A stretch of DNA of 64,000 nucleotides from Swaminathania salitolerans. Its GTDB lineage: Bacteria > Pseudomonadota > Alphaproteobacteria > Acetobacterales > Acetobacteraceae. How positions within the stretch are numbered: position 1 is the first letter of the stretch; every line of letters starts with the position of its first letter. The stretch spans positions 121,421-185,420 of the forward strand of contig NZ_BJVC01000006.1 in NCBI RefSeq assembly GCF_007988945.1, written 5' to 3'. The position numbers were made by a program, and so were the translations under genes. Positions 1 through 9,502 of the stretch are shown piece by piece. Below the pieces are notes generated by a model that worked only from the letters and a program-made list of their open reading frames with translations, was not told the origin of the DNA and did no database searches.

Positions 1-689
<689 letters not shown>

Positions 690-1082
690 TCAAGCCTCCT
701 GGCCGAAGAGTTTGCGCGCGCGGCTCACGCCAGGAATGCCGGTTCCGAAGTCGCCAACCACCGGGATCGGAGGGCTATCGTTCTGCAGGTCCAGACCATG
801 ACGCGAGATATTCTGCGGCAGGGCTTACCGGGGCTAAACCCGGCTAGCAAGTGCCGATCGGGGAAAATTACAGTTTCGGGACAGGGGGGCCACCCCTGGG
901 CGCAGAGTCAGTTACATTCAGTTACAACTGACCTTCACCTCGCCTCAAATCGGCCATCCTCAGACCGCCGCGCACGCCGATTTCATCATGAAGGCCGAAG
1001 GGATCGCGACCGGACCGGGAAACCCGAACCTCCGGGCGCCGTTTTCCCTTCCCTCATAACTGGCCTGGATGGCGGAACCGCT
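690..1082. other. Intergenic region between divergent mreB and lipoprotein genes
   Basis: This stretch of 393 bases has no convincing gene. It must hold the mreB promoter (leftward) and the promoter of the lipoprotein pair (rightward). The only clear pattern is a direct repeat at 908-926, listed separately. Short reading frames entering from the left lack a ribosome site and merely extend the lipoprotein gene upstream. Confidence 0.6.
908..926 (+). promoter_or_regulatory. Direct repeat TCAGTTACA x2 spaced 10 bp, possible response-regulator site
   Basis: TCAGTTACA occurs at 908-916 and again at 918-926, so the copies sit one helical turn apart on the same DNA face. Such spacing is typical of sites for OmpR-type response regulators. 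The repeats lie about 155 bases before the first lipoprotein gene and about 220 bases before mreB, so either could be the target. The role is inferred from geometry only. Confidence 0.35.
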
Positions 1083-1337
1083 ATGACAAAGACTGCACTC
1101 TCTCCCCGTAGATGCCTCTCCGTTCTCGGCCTGGCCGCGATGACCGCGCTCGGTGCATGCGGCAATCCCTACGACCCCGGCGCACGTGCCGGTTCCGGTG
1201 CCCTTGTCGGTGCCGGGGGCGGGGCCGCTATCGGCGCCATTGCAGGCGGAGGCGGCGGAGCCGCAGTCGGCGCTCTTGCCGGAGGAGCGGTCGGTGCCGC
1301 CGGCGGCGCTGCCACGACACCCAGTCGGCCGCAATAG
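1083..1337 (+). CDS. Short glycine-zipper lipoprotein
   Basis: The product of 84 residues is a predicted outer-membrane or periplasmic lipoprotein. A signal peptide ends in the lipobox LGAC with the lipidated Cys at residue 26. It is followed by a glycine-zipper segment of repeated GGGxAxGA-type motifs, which usually packs against or spans membranes. The protein stops directly after this segment. The next gene is a paralogue with nearly the same body plus a long polar tail, so the pair arose by tandem duplication. The start was chosen because the signal peptide begins there; an in-frame extension upstream lacks a ribosome site. Function is unknown; related small lipoproteins are often linked to envelope stress. 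Confidence 0.8.
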   Translation: MTKTALSPRRCLSVLGLAAMTALGACGNPYDPGARAGSGALVGAGGGAAIGAIAGGGGGAAVGALAGGAVGAAGGAATTPSRPQ

Positions 1338-1379
1338 GGACCACGATCCCCGACGCGTTGATCGAGAAACGAGAAAGCC

Positions 1380-1781
1380 ATGACCACATATCCAGTTTCC
1401 TCTTCCCGCCGCACCATGCGATTCGGCACGCTTCTGGGCGCAGCCGGGATCTGCGCCCTGCTGAGCGGATGCGGCAGCCCCTATGATTCCGGCGCACGCG
1501 CGGGATCGGGTGCGCTGATCGGCGGCGGCGCCGGAGCGGCGATCGGCGCGCTGGCCGGCGGTGGCCGGGGTGCCGCGATCGGCGCACTCGCAGGCGGTGC
1601 GCTCGGCGCCGCTGGCGGGGCCGCCACAACGCCCAACAGACCGCGCAACACGCAGGGCGGCTACTACAATCAGCAACCCGGGTATCCGAATGGATACAAC
1701 AACCAGAATGGCTACAATAACGGCTATGCGCAGCCGAATTATCCGCCCCCGCAAGGCTATGGATACGGCAACGGCTACTGA
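1380..1781 (+). CDS. Glycine-zipper lipoprotein with Tyr/Asn/Gly-rich tail
   Basis: This 133-residue lipoprotein has the lipobox LSGC (Cys31), a body about 75 percent identical by eye to the preceding gene (SPYDSGARAGSGALIGGG), and then an extra tail of about 45 residues made almost only of Tyr, Asn, Gln, Gly and Pro. The tail is low-complexity, with repeats of the kind NGYNNQNGYNNGY, and would be disordered or sticky, as in surface or amyloid-like proteins. Internal Met13 is a possible alternative start, giving a shorter signal peptide. An intrinsic terminator follows directly, so the two lipoproteins form one unit. Specific function is not recognised. Confidence 0.82.
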   Translation: MTTYPVSSSRRTMRFGTLLGAAGICALLSGCGSPYDSGARAGSGALIGGGAGAAIGALAGGGRGAAIGALAGGALGAAGGAATTPNRPRNTQGGYYNQQPGYPNGYNNQNGYNNGYAQPNYPPPQGYGYGNGY

Positions 1782-1784
1782 TAG

Positions 1785-1815
1785 AAAAAACCCCGCCTAT
1801 TGCGGGGTTTTTTTT
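1785..1815 (+). terminator. Intrinsic terminator of the lipoprotein pair
   Basis: AAAAAACCCCGC, a four-base loop, then GCGGGGTTTTTTTT gives a short GC stem flanked by A and T runs. It begins four bases after the stop codon at 1781. The A run on the left means it could also terminate leftward transcription from leuA. Confidence 0.9.
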
Positions 1816-1914
1816 CGTTCGATCGGATGCCCGGCGACCGGGCGATCTGGCAACGAGACGGCCGGGCGATGAAACGGCCGGGCGGACGCCTCCCCTCCCG
1901 GCCAGGCGCATCTC

Positions 1915-3486
1915 TCAGGCGCTCAGCGCTTCGGGTTCTCCCCGCTCGCGCTTGACGAGAAGCTTGTTCAGCGCGTGGACATAGGCGCGCACGGCAGAGA
2001 CCACCGTATCGGCATCGGCGCCCTGCCCGTCCACCATCTTGCCGGCCTCCTGCAGACGCACCGTCGTCCTGGCCTGGGCATCCGTTCCTTCCGTCACCGC
2101 GCCGATGGAAAACAGGGCGAGGGTCGCCTCATGGGGGAAGATGGTGCCGATTGCGGTGAACGCGGCATCGACAGGGCCGTTGCCCGTCACCTCGGCCTTG
2201 CGGATTTCGCCATCGACAAGCAGCTCCAGCGCCGCCTCGGCCGGGCGTCTGGACCCGGCCCGCACGTCCAGAGAAACGAAACGGATGCGTTCGTGGTCGC
2301 GGGTCTCGTCATCGACCAGCGCCCGGATATCGTCATCGAACACGGTCTTCTTCTGATCGGCCAGAACCTTGAAGCGCTCGAACGCATCCTGCACCTTGTT
2401 ATCGCCCAGCGCGTAACCCAGCGCCCGCAGCTTGTCGCGAAACGCCGCACGACCGGAATGCTTGCCCAGAACCAGGGAGGTCTTGCTCCAGCCCACGCTC
2501 TCCGGCGTCATGATCTCATAGGTGGCTGCATTCTTCAGGATCCCGTCCTGATGGATGCCGCTCTCATGGGCGAAGGCATTGCGTCCGACGATCGCCTTGT
2601 TGGGCTGCACGTCGAAGCCGGTGATCGTGGCGAGAAGCCGCGAGACGCTCAGGAGCTGAGGGGTATCGATCCGGTTTACAAAGGGGATCCGGTCGCGACG
2701 CGTGCGGATCGCCATCACGATCTCTTCCAGCGCCGCATTGCCTGCGCGCTCTCCGATCCCGTTGATCGTGCATTCGATCTGCCGGGCCCCGCCTGCAACC
2801 GCCGCCAGCGTGTTGGCGACACCGAGTCCGAGATCGTTATGGTTATGCGTGGAGAAAATGACGCCATCGGCACCGGGCACGCGCTCGCGCAACATCGCGA
2901 AGATCGCCTGAAGCTCCTCGGGTGTCGTGAACCCCACCGTATCCGGAATATTGATGGTGGTCGCCCCGTGACGGATCGCCGTCTCGACGCAACGACACAG
3001 GAAATCCGGCTCCGTGCGCGACCCGTCCTCCGCAGACCACTGAACGTCATCCGTATACCGGCGGGACGCACGATTGCCCTCGGCGATCAGTTCCAGAACC
3101 GTCTCGGGCTCCATACGCAGCTTGTATTTCATGTGCAGCGGCGACGTGGAGATGAAATTATGGATACGCCGCCGCGGTGCCCTGGCGATGGCCTCTCCCG
3201 CTGCCTCGATGTCGCGCTTGCCGCCACTTCGCGCCAGACCGCATACCACGGACTCCCGCACGACTTCTGCGATCTTCTGCACGCTCTCGAAATCTCCCGG
3301 CGATGCCACGGGGAATCCCGCCTCGATGACATCCACGCCGAGCGCCTCGAGGGCCTTCGCCATCCGGATCTTTTCCTCGAGATTCATCGAGAAGCCGGGG
3401 GACTGCTCTCCATCGCGCAAGGTGGTATCGAAGATGATGACGCGATCGTCAGCGACCGGGCCGAAAGACGGATGATTGATTGTCAT
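1915..3486 (-). CDS. leuA: 2-isopropylmalate synthase
   Basis: LeuA condenses acetyl-CoA with 2-oxoisovalerate, the first committed step of leucine synthesis in the cytoplasm. The 523-residue product has the HMGL-like catalytic barrel with [13 protein letters not shown] at residues 20-32 and the metal-binding HNHND motif. It also has a full C-terminal LeuA regulatory domain ending in an [17 protein letters not shown] helix, so leucine feedback control is expected. The start at 3486 is preceded by GAAGAGAG; a longer reading frame exists but adds a non-conserved piece. The gene stands alone on this strand behind the amidase gene. A leader peptide and hairpin before it suggest attenuation by leucine supply. 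Confidence 0.97.
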   Translation of the reverse strand: MTINHPSFGPVADDRVIIFDTTLRDGEQSPGFSMNLEEKIRMAKALEALGVDVIEAGFPVASPGDFESVQKIAEVVRESVVCGLARSGGKRDIEAAGEAIARAPRRRIHNFISTSPLHMKYKLRMEPETVLELIAEGNRASRRYTDDVQWSAEDGSRTEPDFLCRCVETAIRHGATTINIPDTVGFTTPEELQAIFAMLRERVPGADGVIFSTHNHNDLGLGVANTLAAVAGGARQIECTINGIGERAGNAALEEIVMAIRTRRDRIPFVNRIDTPQLLSVSRLLATITGFDVQPNKAIVGRNAFAHESGIHQDGILKNAATYEIMTPESVGWSKTSLVLGKHSGRAAFRDKLRALGYALGDNKVQDAFERFKVLADQKKTVFDDDIRALVDDETRDHERIRFVSLDVRAGSRRPAEAALELLVDGEIRKAEVTGNGPVDAAFTAIGTIFPHEATLALFSIGAVTEGTDAQARTTVRLQEAGKMVDGQGADADTVVSAVRAYVHALNKLLVKRERGEPEALSA

Positions 3487-3526
3487 GGAAAACTCTCTTC
3501 GTGACGTGAAACAACTCGATCGCAAT

Positions 3527-3571
3527 CCCCTGAACGCGCCGGAAAACCCGGTCGCATGAAGCGCTCAGGGG
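3527..3571 (-). promoter_or_regulatory. leuA leader hairpin, candidate attenuator
   Basis: CCCCTGAACGC at 3527-3537 and GCGCTCAGGGG at 3561-3571 pair over 11 bp with one G-U wobble, around a 23-base loop. On the leuA strand the first arm contains the stop codon of the leader peptide, so ribosome position would decide whether this arm is free to pair. There is no clear U run after it, so the mode (termination or another switch) is open. Confidence 0.6.
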
Positions 3572-3669
3572 CAGATAAGTCGAAGCGAACGAAGAAGAAG
3601 ACCCGGGCACAGCTCGGCGCGTGCGTCTGCACGGTGCCATAGGCGCAAAGAGGGGGTCCGGTTGTCCAT
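3565..3669 (-). CDS. leuL: Putative leuA leader peptide with Leu codon cluster
   Basis: This 34-codon reading frame lies between the amidase gene and leuA. It has an AGGGA ribosome site about seven bases before its ATG. Near its end it reads Leu-Leu-Leu-Arg-Ser-Leu-Arg-Leu-Ile-Cys-Pro-stop. All five leucines in this block use CTT, a poor codon in a genome that prefers CTG and CTC. The stop codon lies inside the 5' arm of the hairpin at 3527-3571, so a ribosome stalled on the Leu codons would change folding. This is the standard design of amino-acid attenuators, which are known before leucine genes in proteobacteria. It is too short for usual gene calling. The link to leuA is inferred from position and codon content. 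Confidence 0.7.
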   Translation of the reverse strand: MDNRTPSLRLWHRADARAELCPGLLLRSLRLICP

Positions 3670-3732
3670 GGATGTTCCCTAACGCATCATCGCGCATCTT
3701 TCCAGCGCGCAGACGCATTTTTCTTGCTTGTC

Positions 3733-4635
3733 TCAGCCTGCGCGGGCAACGAGCGTCGTCTTCGTCTCGAAATAGCGATCGATTGCATGGGTCATGGCGA
3801 GCGCGACCTGACGGCGATACGCCCCATGCCGCAATGCCGCCTCGTCCTGACGGTTGGACATGAATCCCATCTCGACGAGAACCGAGGGAATATCCGCCGA
3901 TTTCAGCACGGCGAATGCAGCGTGGCGCGAGGGATGACGAAGCAGACCTATTTTGGGCTGGAATGCCGAGACGACGCTTGCGGCCATATGGGCCGAGCCC
4001 CGGCGCGTTTCCTCGCTGACGAGGCTGGAGAGAATGGACTGGACCTCGTGGGACATGCCGTGAAAAGCCGGCCCAGCGAAACGGTCGGCACTGTTCTCAC
4101 GCTGTGCGAGTGCTGCGGTCTGGGCATCCGAAGCCCCGTGAGACAGCGTATAGACGCTGGCGCCGCGCACACCGGGATCGTGAAGCGCATCGGCATGCAT
4201 CGAGATGAACAGATGCGCCTTGTGCTTGTGAGCCAGCTCCACACGCCCGTGAAGCGGGATGAAACGGTCGCTCGAGCGCGTCAGGACGACGTCGTATTTG
4301 CCCGCCTTGCGAATCTGCCGACACAGCTCCGCCGCCGCAGCCGAGGCGATATGCTTCTCGTAGGTGCCGCTGACCCCGATCGCTCCGGGATCTTTCCCGC
4401 CATGCCCCGGATCGAGCATGATCACCGGCTTTGGCGCCGAAGCGCCACGCGCGATTGCAGGCGCATGAAGAGCGTGATGCCCTTTGTTGTGAAGCCCCTG
4501 ATGGTGATGTGCGGCATGGTGGGTCGTGCGACGAGGGGCCGACCGCGTTGCGGCGATTGCGGCAAGAGGCTCCGCGAGAAACGAACCTCCGAGCAGTCCG
4601 AGGAGATGACGGCGGGCCGTTGGCGGAACAGGCAT
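3733..4635 (-). CDS. amiC: N-acetylmuramoyl-L-alanine amidase, AmiC type, probably Tat-exported
   Basis: Amidases of the Amidase_3 family cut the bond between N-acetylmuramic acid and the peptide stem and help daughter cells separate. The product is about 300 residues. Its N-terminus has Arg-Arg-His-Leu-Leu-Gly-Leu-Leu, which resembles a twin-arginine signal, followed by a His-rich linker. Catalytic zinc ligands are visible: DPGHGG (His78), the Glu of TYEKH (Glu93) and SMHADA (His147), with the catalytic Glu255 in VEMGF. The start at 4635 is chosen for the GAGGT seven bases ahead; an ATG at 4680 lacks a ribosome site. The partner activator of such enzymes is EnvC, which is encoded at 58974-60257 in this same window. 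Confidence 0.92.
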   Translation of the reverse strand: MPVPPTARRHLLGLLGGSFLAEPLAAIAATRSAPRRTTHHAAHHHQGLHNKGHHALHAPAIARGASAPKPVIMLDPGHGGKDPGAIGVSGTYEKHIASAAAAELCRQIRKAGKYDVVLTRSSDRFIPLHGRVELAHKHKAHLFISMHADALHDPGVRGASVYTLSHGASDAQTAALAQRENSADRFAGPAFHGMSHEVQSILSSLVSEETRRGSAHMAASVVSAFQPKIGLLRHPSRHAAFAVLKSADIPSVLVEMGFMSNRQDEAALRHGAYRRQVALAMTHAIDRYFETKTTLVARAG

Positions 4636-5149
4636 GGAGCGACCTCGGGCTGGAACGGGGAAGGCCCCATTCTGTGACATGGAATTGCGGTGTCAACATG
4701 GCGGGACACGGAGTCTTGCACCGAACGCCGATTTCGGTCATCTTTCCGGGGAAGGATCAGGAAACGGTCGATCCGGCGTCTCATGCGGGTTTCAAAACCG
4801 CTCATGCGCCGCGTCCCGTGACTGCCGGACTTCGCGCGCAACCAAGGTTTCAGAGGTCCCCTCGCTTCGCAAGGCACATGCCTGCAACAAAGAGCAGAGG
4901 GGGAAATCTCCCGACCCGTGGCGCAGGTGACAACTCGCAGGGGCCGCATGATATCTGCCAGTCTCTTTTCGTGGAAAACGGCCGGATCGGGATCACGCCC
5001 GCATCCGGAGCTGTTTCGCGGAGACCGGCATCGCAGCCCCTCTTCCCCAGCAATCCATCGACATTCTGCCACGCGCCCGGGCGCAAACGCTGCGAATTCG
5101 CAAGCAAGACGCCTCGCCGCAACAAGGGCCGACCGGAGTTTCCCGTTTT
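4636..5149. other. Divergent promoter region and long rne 5' leader
   Basis: About 500 bases separate the amidase and rne starts. Open frames here are not supported by ribosome sites or homology. In other proteobacteria rne has a long untranslated leader through which RNase E controls its own mRNA, so part of this region is probably transcribed. I see no convincing individual element. Confidence 0.5.
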
Positions 5150-8095
5150 ATGAGCAAGCGTATGCTGATCGACACCACCCACGCGGAAGAAACCCGCGTT
5201 GTGGTCATGGATGGTGATCGTCTCGAAGATTATGATATCGAAACATCGTCCAAGAAGCAGATCAAGGGCAATATCTATCTCGCCAAGGTAATCCGGGTCG
5301 AACCGAGCCTTCAGGCCGCTTTCGTCGATTACGGCGGCAACCGCCACGGTTTCCTCGCCTTCAGCGAGATCCACCCCGATTATTTCCAGATCCCCGTTGC
5401 CGACCGCGAGAAGCTGCTCGCGCTCCAGGAAGAGGATGTCCGCACGGATGAACGCGCGGACGAGGAGAACGAAGCTCTCTCGCCCGAAGACAACGATTCC
5501 GGCGAGACCGCCGAAGCCGATCATCGTGAAGCCGATCATCGTCCGGAGACGGTCGGCGGCGAGCACGATACGGGCGATGAAGGTGCCGCCGCGCGCCGTA
5601 CCGCGCGCTTCCTGCGCAACTACAAGATCCAGGAAGTCATCCGCCGCCGGCAGATCCTGCTCGTGCAGGTGGTCAAGGAGGAGCGCGGCAACAAGGGCGC
5701 TGCCCTGACCACCTATATCTCGCTCGCCGGGCGCTATTGCGTGCTGATGCCCAACGCCCTGCGTGGCGGTGGCGTCTCGCGCAAGATCACCTCCGACAGC
5801 GATCGCAAGCGGCTCCGTGACATTGTCGGCGAGCTGGATCTGCCACGCGGCATGGCCATGATCGTGCGTACCGCCGGCGCCCAGCGCCCCGGTCCGGAAA
5901 TCACGCGCGATTGCGAATATCTGCTCCAGCTCTGGGACGATATCCGCAGCCACACGCTGTCTTCCGTCGCGCCCACGCTGATCTACGAGGAAGCCAACCT
6001 GATCAAGCGCGCGATCCGCGACCTGTTCAGCAAGGATATCGAGGAAGTCATCATCGATGGCGAGCCCGCGTGGAAGAACGCACGCGAATTCATGCGGCTT
6101 CTGATGCCGCATAATGCCAACAAGGTGAAACTCTGGCGCGACCAGAGCCAGAGCCTCTTCGGGCGTTACCATGTCGAGGGCCATCTGGACGCGATCTTCT
6201 CGCCCACGGCCCAGCTGAAATCCGGCGGCTATCTCGTGATCAACCAGACCGAGGCCCTGGTCTCGATCGACGTGAACTCGGGCCGTTCGACCGGCCAGCG
6301 CAATATCGAGGACACGGCGGTCCGCACCAATCTGGAAGCGGCCGAGGAAGTGGCCCGCCAGCTGCGTCTGCGCGATCTCGCGGGGCTCGTCGTGATCGAT
6401 TTCATCGACATGGAAAGCCGCAAGCACAACCACATGGTCGAGAAGCGTCTCAAGGATGCGCTGCGCTCCGACCGTGCGCGTATCCAGATCGGACAGATCT
6501 CGCATTTCGGCCTGCTGGAAATGTCGCGCCAGCGCCTGCGCCCCTCGATTTCCGAGGCGGTTCTGGTTCCCTGCCCCCATTGCCAGGGCACGGGCCATGT
6601 CCGCGGGACCGAGAGCGCGGCTTTGCATGTGCTGCGCGCGCTGGAGGAAGAGGGTCTCAAGCAGAAGGCTGCCGAGATCAGCGTTCATATCACCTCGGGA
6701 ATTGCGCTCTATATCCTCAACAACAAGCGCGACTGGCTCAGTGAGATCGAGCTGCGTCACCGTATGCGCGTGTCGTTCCAGCCCGATGACAGCCTCACCC
6801 CCGCCGATCTGAAGATCGAGCGTCTCCGTCCCCAGACCCCGGCCGAAATCCACCCGGTCGCGGCGCCGGACATGCCCGAGGCCATCGAACAGGAGGACGC
6901 TGCCCCCGTCTCCGACGACGCCGTTGCAGAGGAAAGCCGCGAGGACGGCACCCGGGAAGAAAGCCGCGACGAGGGCGGGCGCCGCCGTCGTCGCCGCCGT
7001 CGTCGCGGCGGCCGGCGTGGCGACGAGTCCCGTGAGACCGAGATGCGCGAGCATCGCGAGGAAACGGACGAGGCTCCGGCGGGAGAAGACGCGCCCGCGA
7101 ACGAGGCCGCACGAGGCGGCAGGAAGCGGGACGATGCCTCGGAGGACCGTGCGACCGCGAGCGCCTCATCCATCCGGCCACATGGCGGATCGGACGAGAA
7201 CGAAGCGGATGGAAACGAGGCTCTGATCGTACCGGGACGCCGTCGTATGCGGACCCGCCGTGTCTCGCGCGAGGAGCGGAACGAGAGCACCGAAGGCGCA
7301 CGCGCTGCTGAAGACCGTCGCAGCACCGGCGAACAGAAGGGCAAGCGCTGGCAGGGTCCGACGCCGGCCAATCCGTTCGGCGGCGCTTCGTTCGACATTT
7401 TCGATATGATCGAACAGGCAGAGTCCCGTCTCGGATCGCCTTCCGCGCTCAATACGGAGCCCGCCCCGACCCGTTCGGAGGTCGTGCCTGCCGAGACGGC
7501 GCAGATTGCGGAACATGACGCAACGACGCAGGAGCCGACCGGCTCCCTGCCGGAAACGTCCCGCAACGGCGCCGAAACCCGTGAGCGCAAGGGACGCGCC
7601 CGCCCGCGTCGTCGCCCTGCGGCGGCGGAGCGGAACGAGCCGACCCCGGACGAGGTGACAGCAGCGGATGCGGTCCCTGTAGCGGAGCCGGTTTCCGTGG
7701 CCGAGCCGGTCGCAAAATCCGAAGCATCTGGCGAAACGGATTCGGACAAGGCGGCACCGCGTCGTCGCGGGCGCCCGCGCAAGACTGCGGCGGCAGCCGT
7801 GATCGGCGAGACCGCGTCGGTTCCGGGTCCGGCCGAACCCGCAGCCGCATCCGCACCGGACGCGGCGCCGGAGGAGGCACCACCGGAAAGCGCTCCCAAG
7901 CCACGTCGCGGCCGCCCCGCGAAGAAGGCCGAAGCTGCGGCGGAAAAGCCGGCCAAGGCACCGGCCAAACCACCGGCCAAGCCGCGCACACGACGTGCCA
8001 AGGCGACGACCGAAGAGGCAACGCCTGTCGTGCAGCCCATCAATGTCGATGAGGTCGCACCTGCCAGGCCGCGCACCGGCTGGTGGAAGCGCTGA
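5150..8095 (+). CDS. rne: Ribonuclease E
   Basis: RNase E is the main single-strand endonuclease for mRNA decay and rRNA/tRNA maturation, acting at the inner membrane and as scaffold of the degradosome. The 981-residue protein starts MSKRMLIDTTHAEETRV. It has an S1 domain interrupted by an acidic insert at about residues 88-150, as is usual in alphaproteobacteria. The DNase-I-like catalytic domain has metal ligands Asp374 (SIDVNSG) and Asp417 (VIDFIDM), and the zinc-link CPHCQGTGH follows. The C-terminal half is disordered and charged, with Arg-rich RNA-binding stretches (a run of nine Arg near residue 610) and Ala/Pro/Glu segments. It ends GWWKR, a conserved alphaproteobacterial tip. A GGAG lies about 12 bases before the ATG. 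A terminator follows. Confidence 0.97.
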   Translation: MSKRMLIDTTHAEETRVVVMDGDRLEDYDIETSSKKQIKGNIYLAKVIRVEPSLQAAFVDYGGNRHGFLAFSEIHPDYFQIPVADREKLLALQEEDVRTDERADEENEALSPEDNDSGETAEADHREADHRPETVGGEHDTGDEGAAARRTARFLRNYKIQEVIRRRQILLVQVVKEERGNKGAALTTYISLAGRYCVLMPNALRGGGVSRKITSDSDRKRLRDIVGELDLPRGMAMIVRTAGAQRPGPEITRDCEYLLQLWDDIRSHTLSSVAPTLIYEEANLIKRAIRDLFSKDIEEVIIDGEPAWKNAREFMRLLMPHNANKVKLWRDQSQSLFGRYHVEGHLDAIFSPTAQLKSGGYLVINQTEALVSIDVNSGRSTGQRNIEDTAVRTNLEAAEEVARQLRLRDLAGLVVIDFIDMESRKHNHMVEKRLKDALRSDRARIQIGQISHFGLLEMSRQRLRPSISEAVLVPCPHCQGTGHVRGTESAALHVLRALEEEGLKQKAAEISVHITSGIALYILNNKRDWLSEIELRHRMRVSFQPDDSLTPADLKIERLRPQTPAEIHPVAAPDMPEAIEQEDAAPVSDDAVAEESREDGTREESRDEGGRRRRRRRRRGGRRGDESRETEMREHREETDEAPAGEDAPANEAARGGRKRDDASEDRATASASSIRPHGGSDENEADGNEALIVPGRRRMRTRRVSREERNESTEGARAAEDRRSTGEQKGKRWQGPTPANPFGGASFDIFDMIEQAESRLGSPSALNTEPAPTRSEVVPAETAQIAEHDATTQEPTGSLPETSRNGAETRERKGRARPRRRPAAAERNEPTPDEVTAADAVPVAEPVSVAEPVAKSEASGETDSDKAAPRRRGRPRKTAAAAVIGETASVPGPAEPAAASAPDAAPEEAPPESAPKPRRGRPAKKAEAAAEKPAKAPAKPPAKPRTRRAKATTEEATPVVQPINVDEVAPARPRTGWWKR

Positions 8096-8120
8096 TCCTC
8101 GCCGGCATGTCAGAGCAGGA

Positions 8121-8156
8121 GAAACGGGGCGGTTCACACCGCCCCGTTTCTTCGTT
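8121..8156 (+). terminator. Intrinsic terminator after rne
   Basis: GAAACGGGGCGG at 8121-8132 and CCGCCCCGTTTC at 8139-8150 form a perfect 12-bp stem with a six-base loop, followed by TTCGTT. It lies 26 bases after the rne stop. It also faces the 3' end of the leftward LytTR gene. Confidence 0.88.
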
Positions 8157-8276
8157 CCAGGCCCGGATCGGCGAGATACGCATTCCGGACGAGCCGGAGC
8201 CTTCTCTCCCCGAGAGCCACGGCGGGCTGCGTGTCGATCCTCGATGCCTCGTCAGCGCACTCCCCATCGCAAGCCG

Positions 8277-9320
8277 TCACCCGGCACGTTCTGCCGCTGA
8301 GCCCTGGATCCGGCTTCCGGTTCGCTCACATGCGCTTTCCACGTCGGATACCCCCTCATCCCCGCGCTCCGCCTCCAGCCAGCCAGCCTCACGCAACCGG
8401 GCGACCTGCGCGCGAGCGACCGGCACGGTCAGGCCGTTACGCAGATGCAGCCGCAGGGAACGCGGGGTACCGTCCCAACGGGACACCGCACGGCGCGCGA
8501 CCCACCAGCTTCGATGCACCTGCAAACCATCGCAGCCCGATTGCCGGGCCAACGCATCGCGAAAGACGCCGTGAACCAGACGGGACCCCGCTATCAGATG
8601 GCAGCGAATGTAATGATCCTCCATCTGCAAGGCGTCGATACGCTCCGGAGGAGGATAGGCGGCTCCGGGATGCGCCGCCGCATAACCCACTCCCGCAGAC
8701 CGGCTGGCTTCCGGGGTGGCTTCCGGGGTAGCCTCCGGGAGAGTGCTCGGATCGGATCGCACGATCCGGCGCACCGGAAGGCGCGGGTCCGTTCCGTGAC
8801 CGATACGGTCGGATCCGGGATTCGTGTCCTTTCGCCCCGATTGCTGCCGGAGCATCACCACCAGCACGCATGGCAGGGCGATCGCCAGTACCTGTGCATA
8901 CCAGGTCCACCATCCCGGTAGATGCAAGGCGATCCGGGGCCAGATCGACAGGGCCAGCCCTCGCGTGATCAGGGTCTGGAACAGACTGAGAAACGCGGTC
9001 CCTGCCACGACTCCGGACCAGTAAGGCAGTCCCGTTCGACCGCTATACACTCTGCGCAGCAGCAGGAGCGGGCCTGCATAAAGCCCCAGCCCCACCATGA
9101 TCGAGGCGACCCAGTAGGCCACCCGCTCGAGAGTGCCGGGATTCTGATAGCTGCCATAGGGACCCAGTATCCCCAGAAACAGACCGCCCCCTGTCGACAG
9201 AAGCAGACCGCGCAGAAACATGTCGGAGCGTAGCACGAATCCGTCACGCGCCGAGATCCTGCCTGCCCGGTCAGGATATTCCGGGTCGCTCCCGATACCC
9301 GACGGCTCCATGTCCTTCAT
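8277..9320 (-). CDS. Membrane-bound LytTR-domain transcriptional regulator
   Basis: The 347-residue product combines four predicted membrane helices (about residues 34-55, 66-88, 98-123, 137-157) with a C-terminal LytTR DNA-binding domain at about 226-313. This domain is recognised by QMEDHYIRCHL, QVHRSWWVAR and the final VPVARAQV-type strand. Such proteins sense at the membrane and bind promoters directly, without a receiver domain. The linker holds a coded repeat, ATPEATPEA, from three near-identical 12-bp units. The start is uncertain: 9320 and 9311 are both possible, and the longer frame to 9431 looks spurious. It is divergent from a secreted hydrolase gene, a plausible target. Confidence 0.82.
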   Translation of the reverse strand: MKDMEPSGIGSDPEYPDRAGRISARDGFVLRSDMFLRGLLLSTGGGLFLGILGPYGSYQNPGTLERVAYWVASIMVGLGLYAGPLLLLRRVYSGRTGLPYWSGVVAGTAFLSLFQTLITRGLALSIWPRIALHLPGWWTWYAQVLAIALPCVLVVMLRQQSGRKDTNPGSDRIGHGTDPRLPVRRIVRSDPSTLPEATPEATPEASRSAGVGYAAAHPGAAYPPPERIDALQMEDHYIRCHLIAGSRLVHGVFRDALARQSGCDGLQVHRSWWVARRAVSRWDGTPRSLRLHLRNGLTVPVARAQVARLREAGWLEAERGDEGVSDVESACERTGSRIQGSAAERAG

Positions 9321-9502
9321 CTCATCGTGCCTCACCCGTTTCGCCCCCCATAAGGGCCGCCTGCTCTCAGGATGACGTGCCCGACCCGGATTGCAAACCC
9401 TGCCCGTCGGGTCATTCGCCCAGTCGCCCATTCACGAAAACGCGCTGGTGCGCGGCAAAAATCGGGGATTTCTGGCCCTGTTTTCACAGGAGCCTTTCTT
9501 TC

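Noticed and set aside
1975..3504. A 509-codon open frame on the plus strand
   Set aside because: Antisense to leuA; no domain or signal is visible.
3449..3718. An 89-codon minus-strand frame before leuA
   Set aside because: It has no ribosome site and runs through the leader in a different phase; the Leu-rich leader frame is better supported.
4850..7054. A 734-codon open frame on the minus strand
   Set aside because: It lies fully antisense to rne, whose domains are certain. Long antisense frames are common in GC-rich DNA because stops are rare in the mirror phase; it has no ribosome site or known motif.
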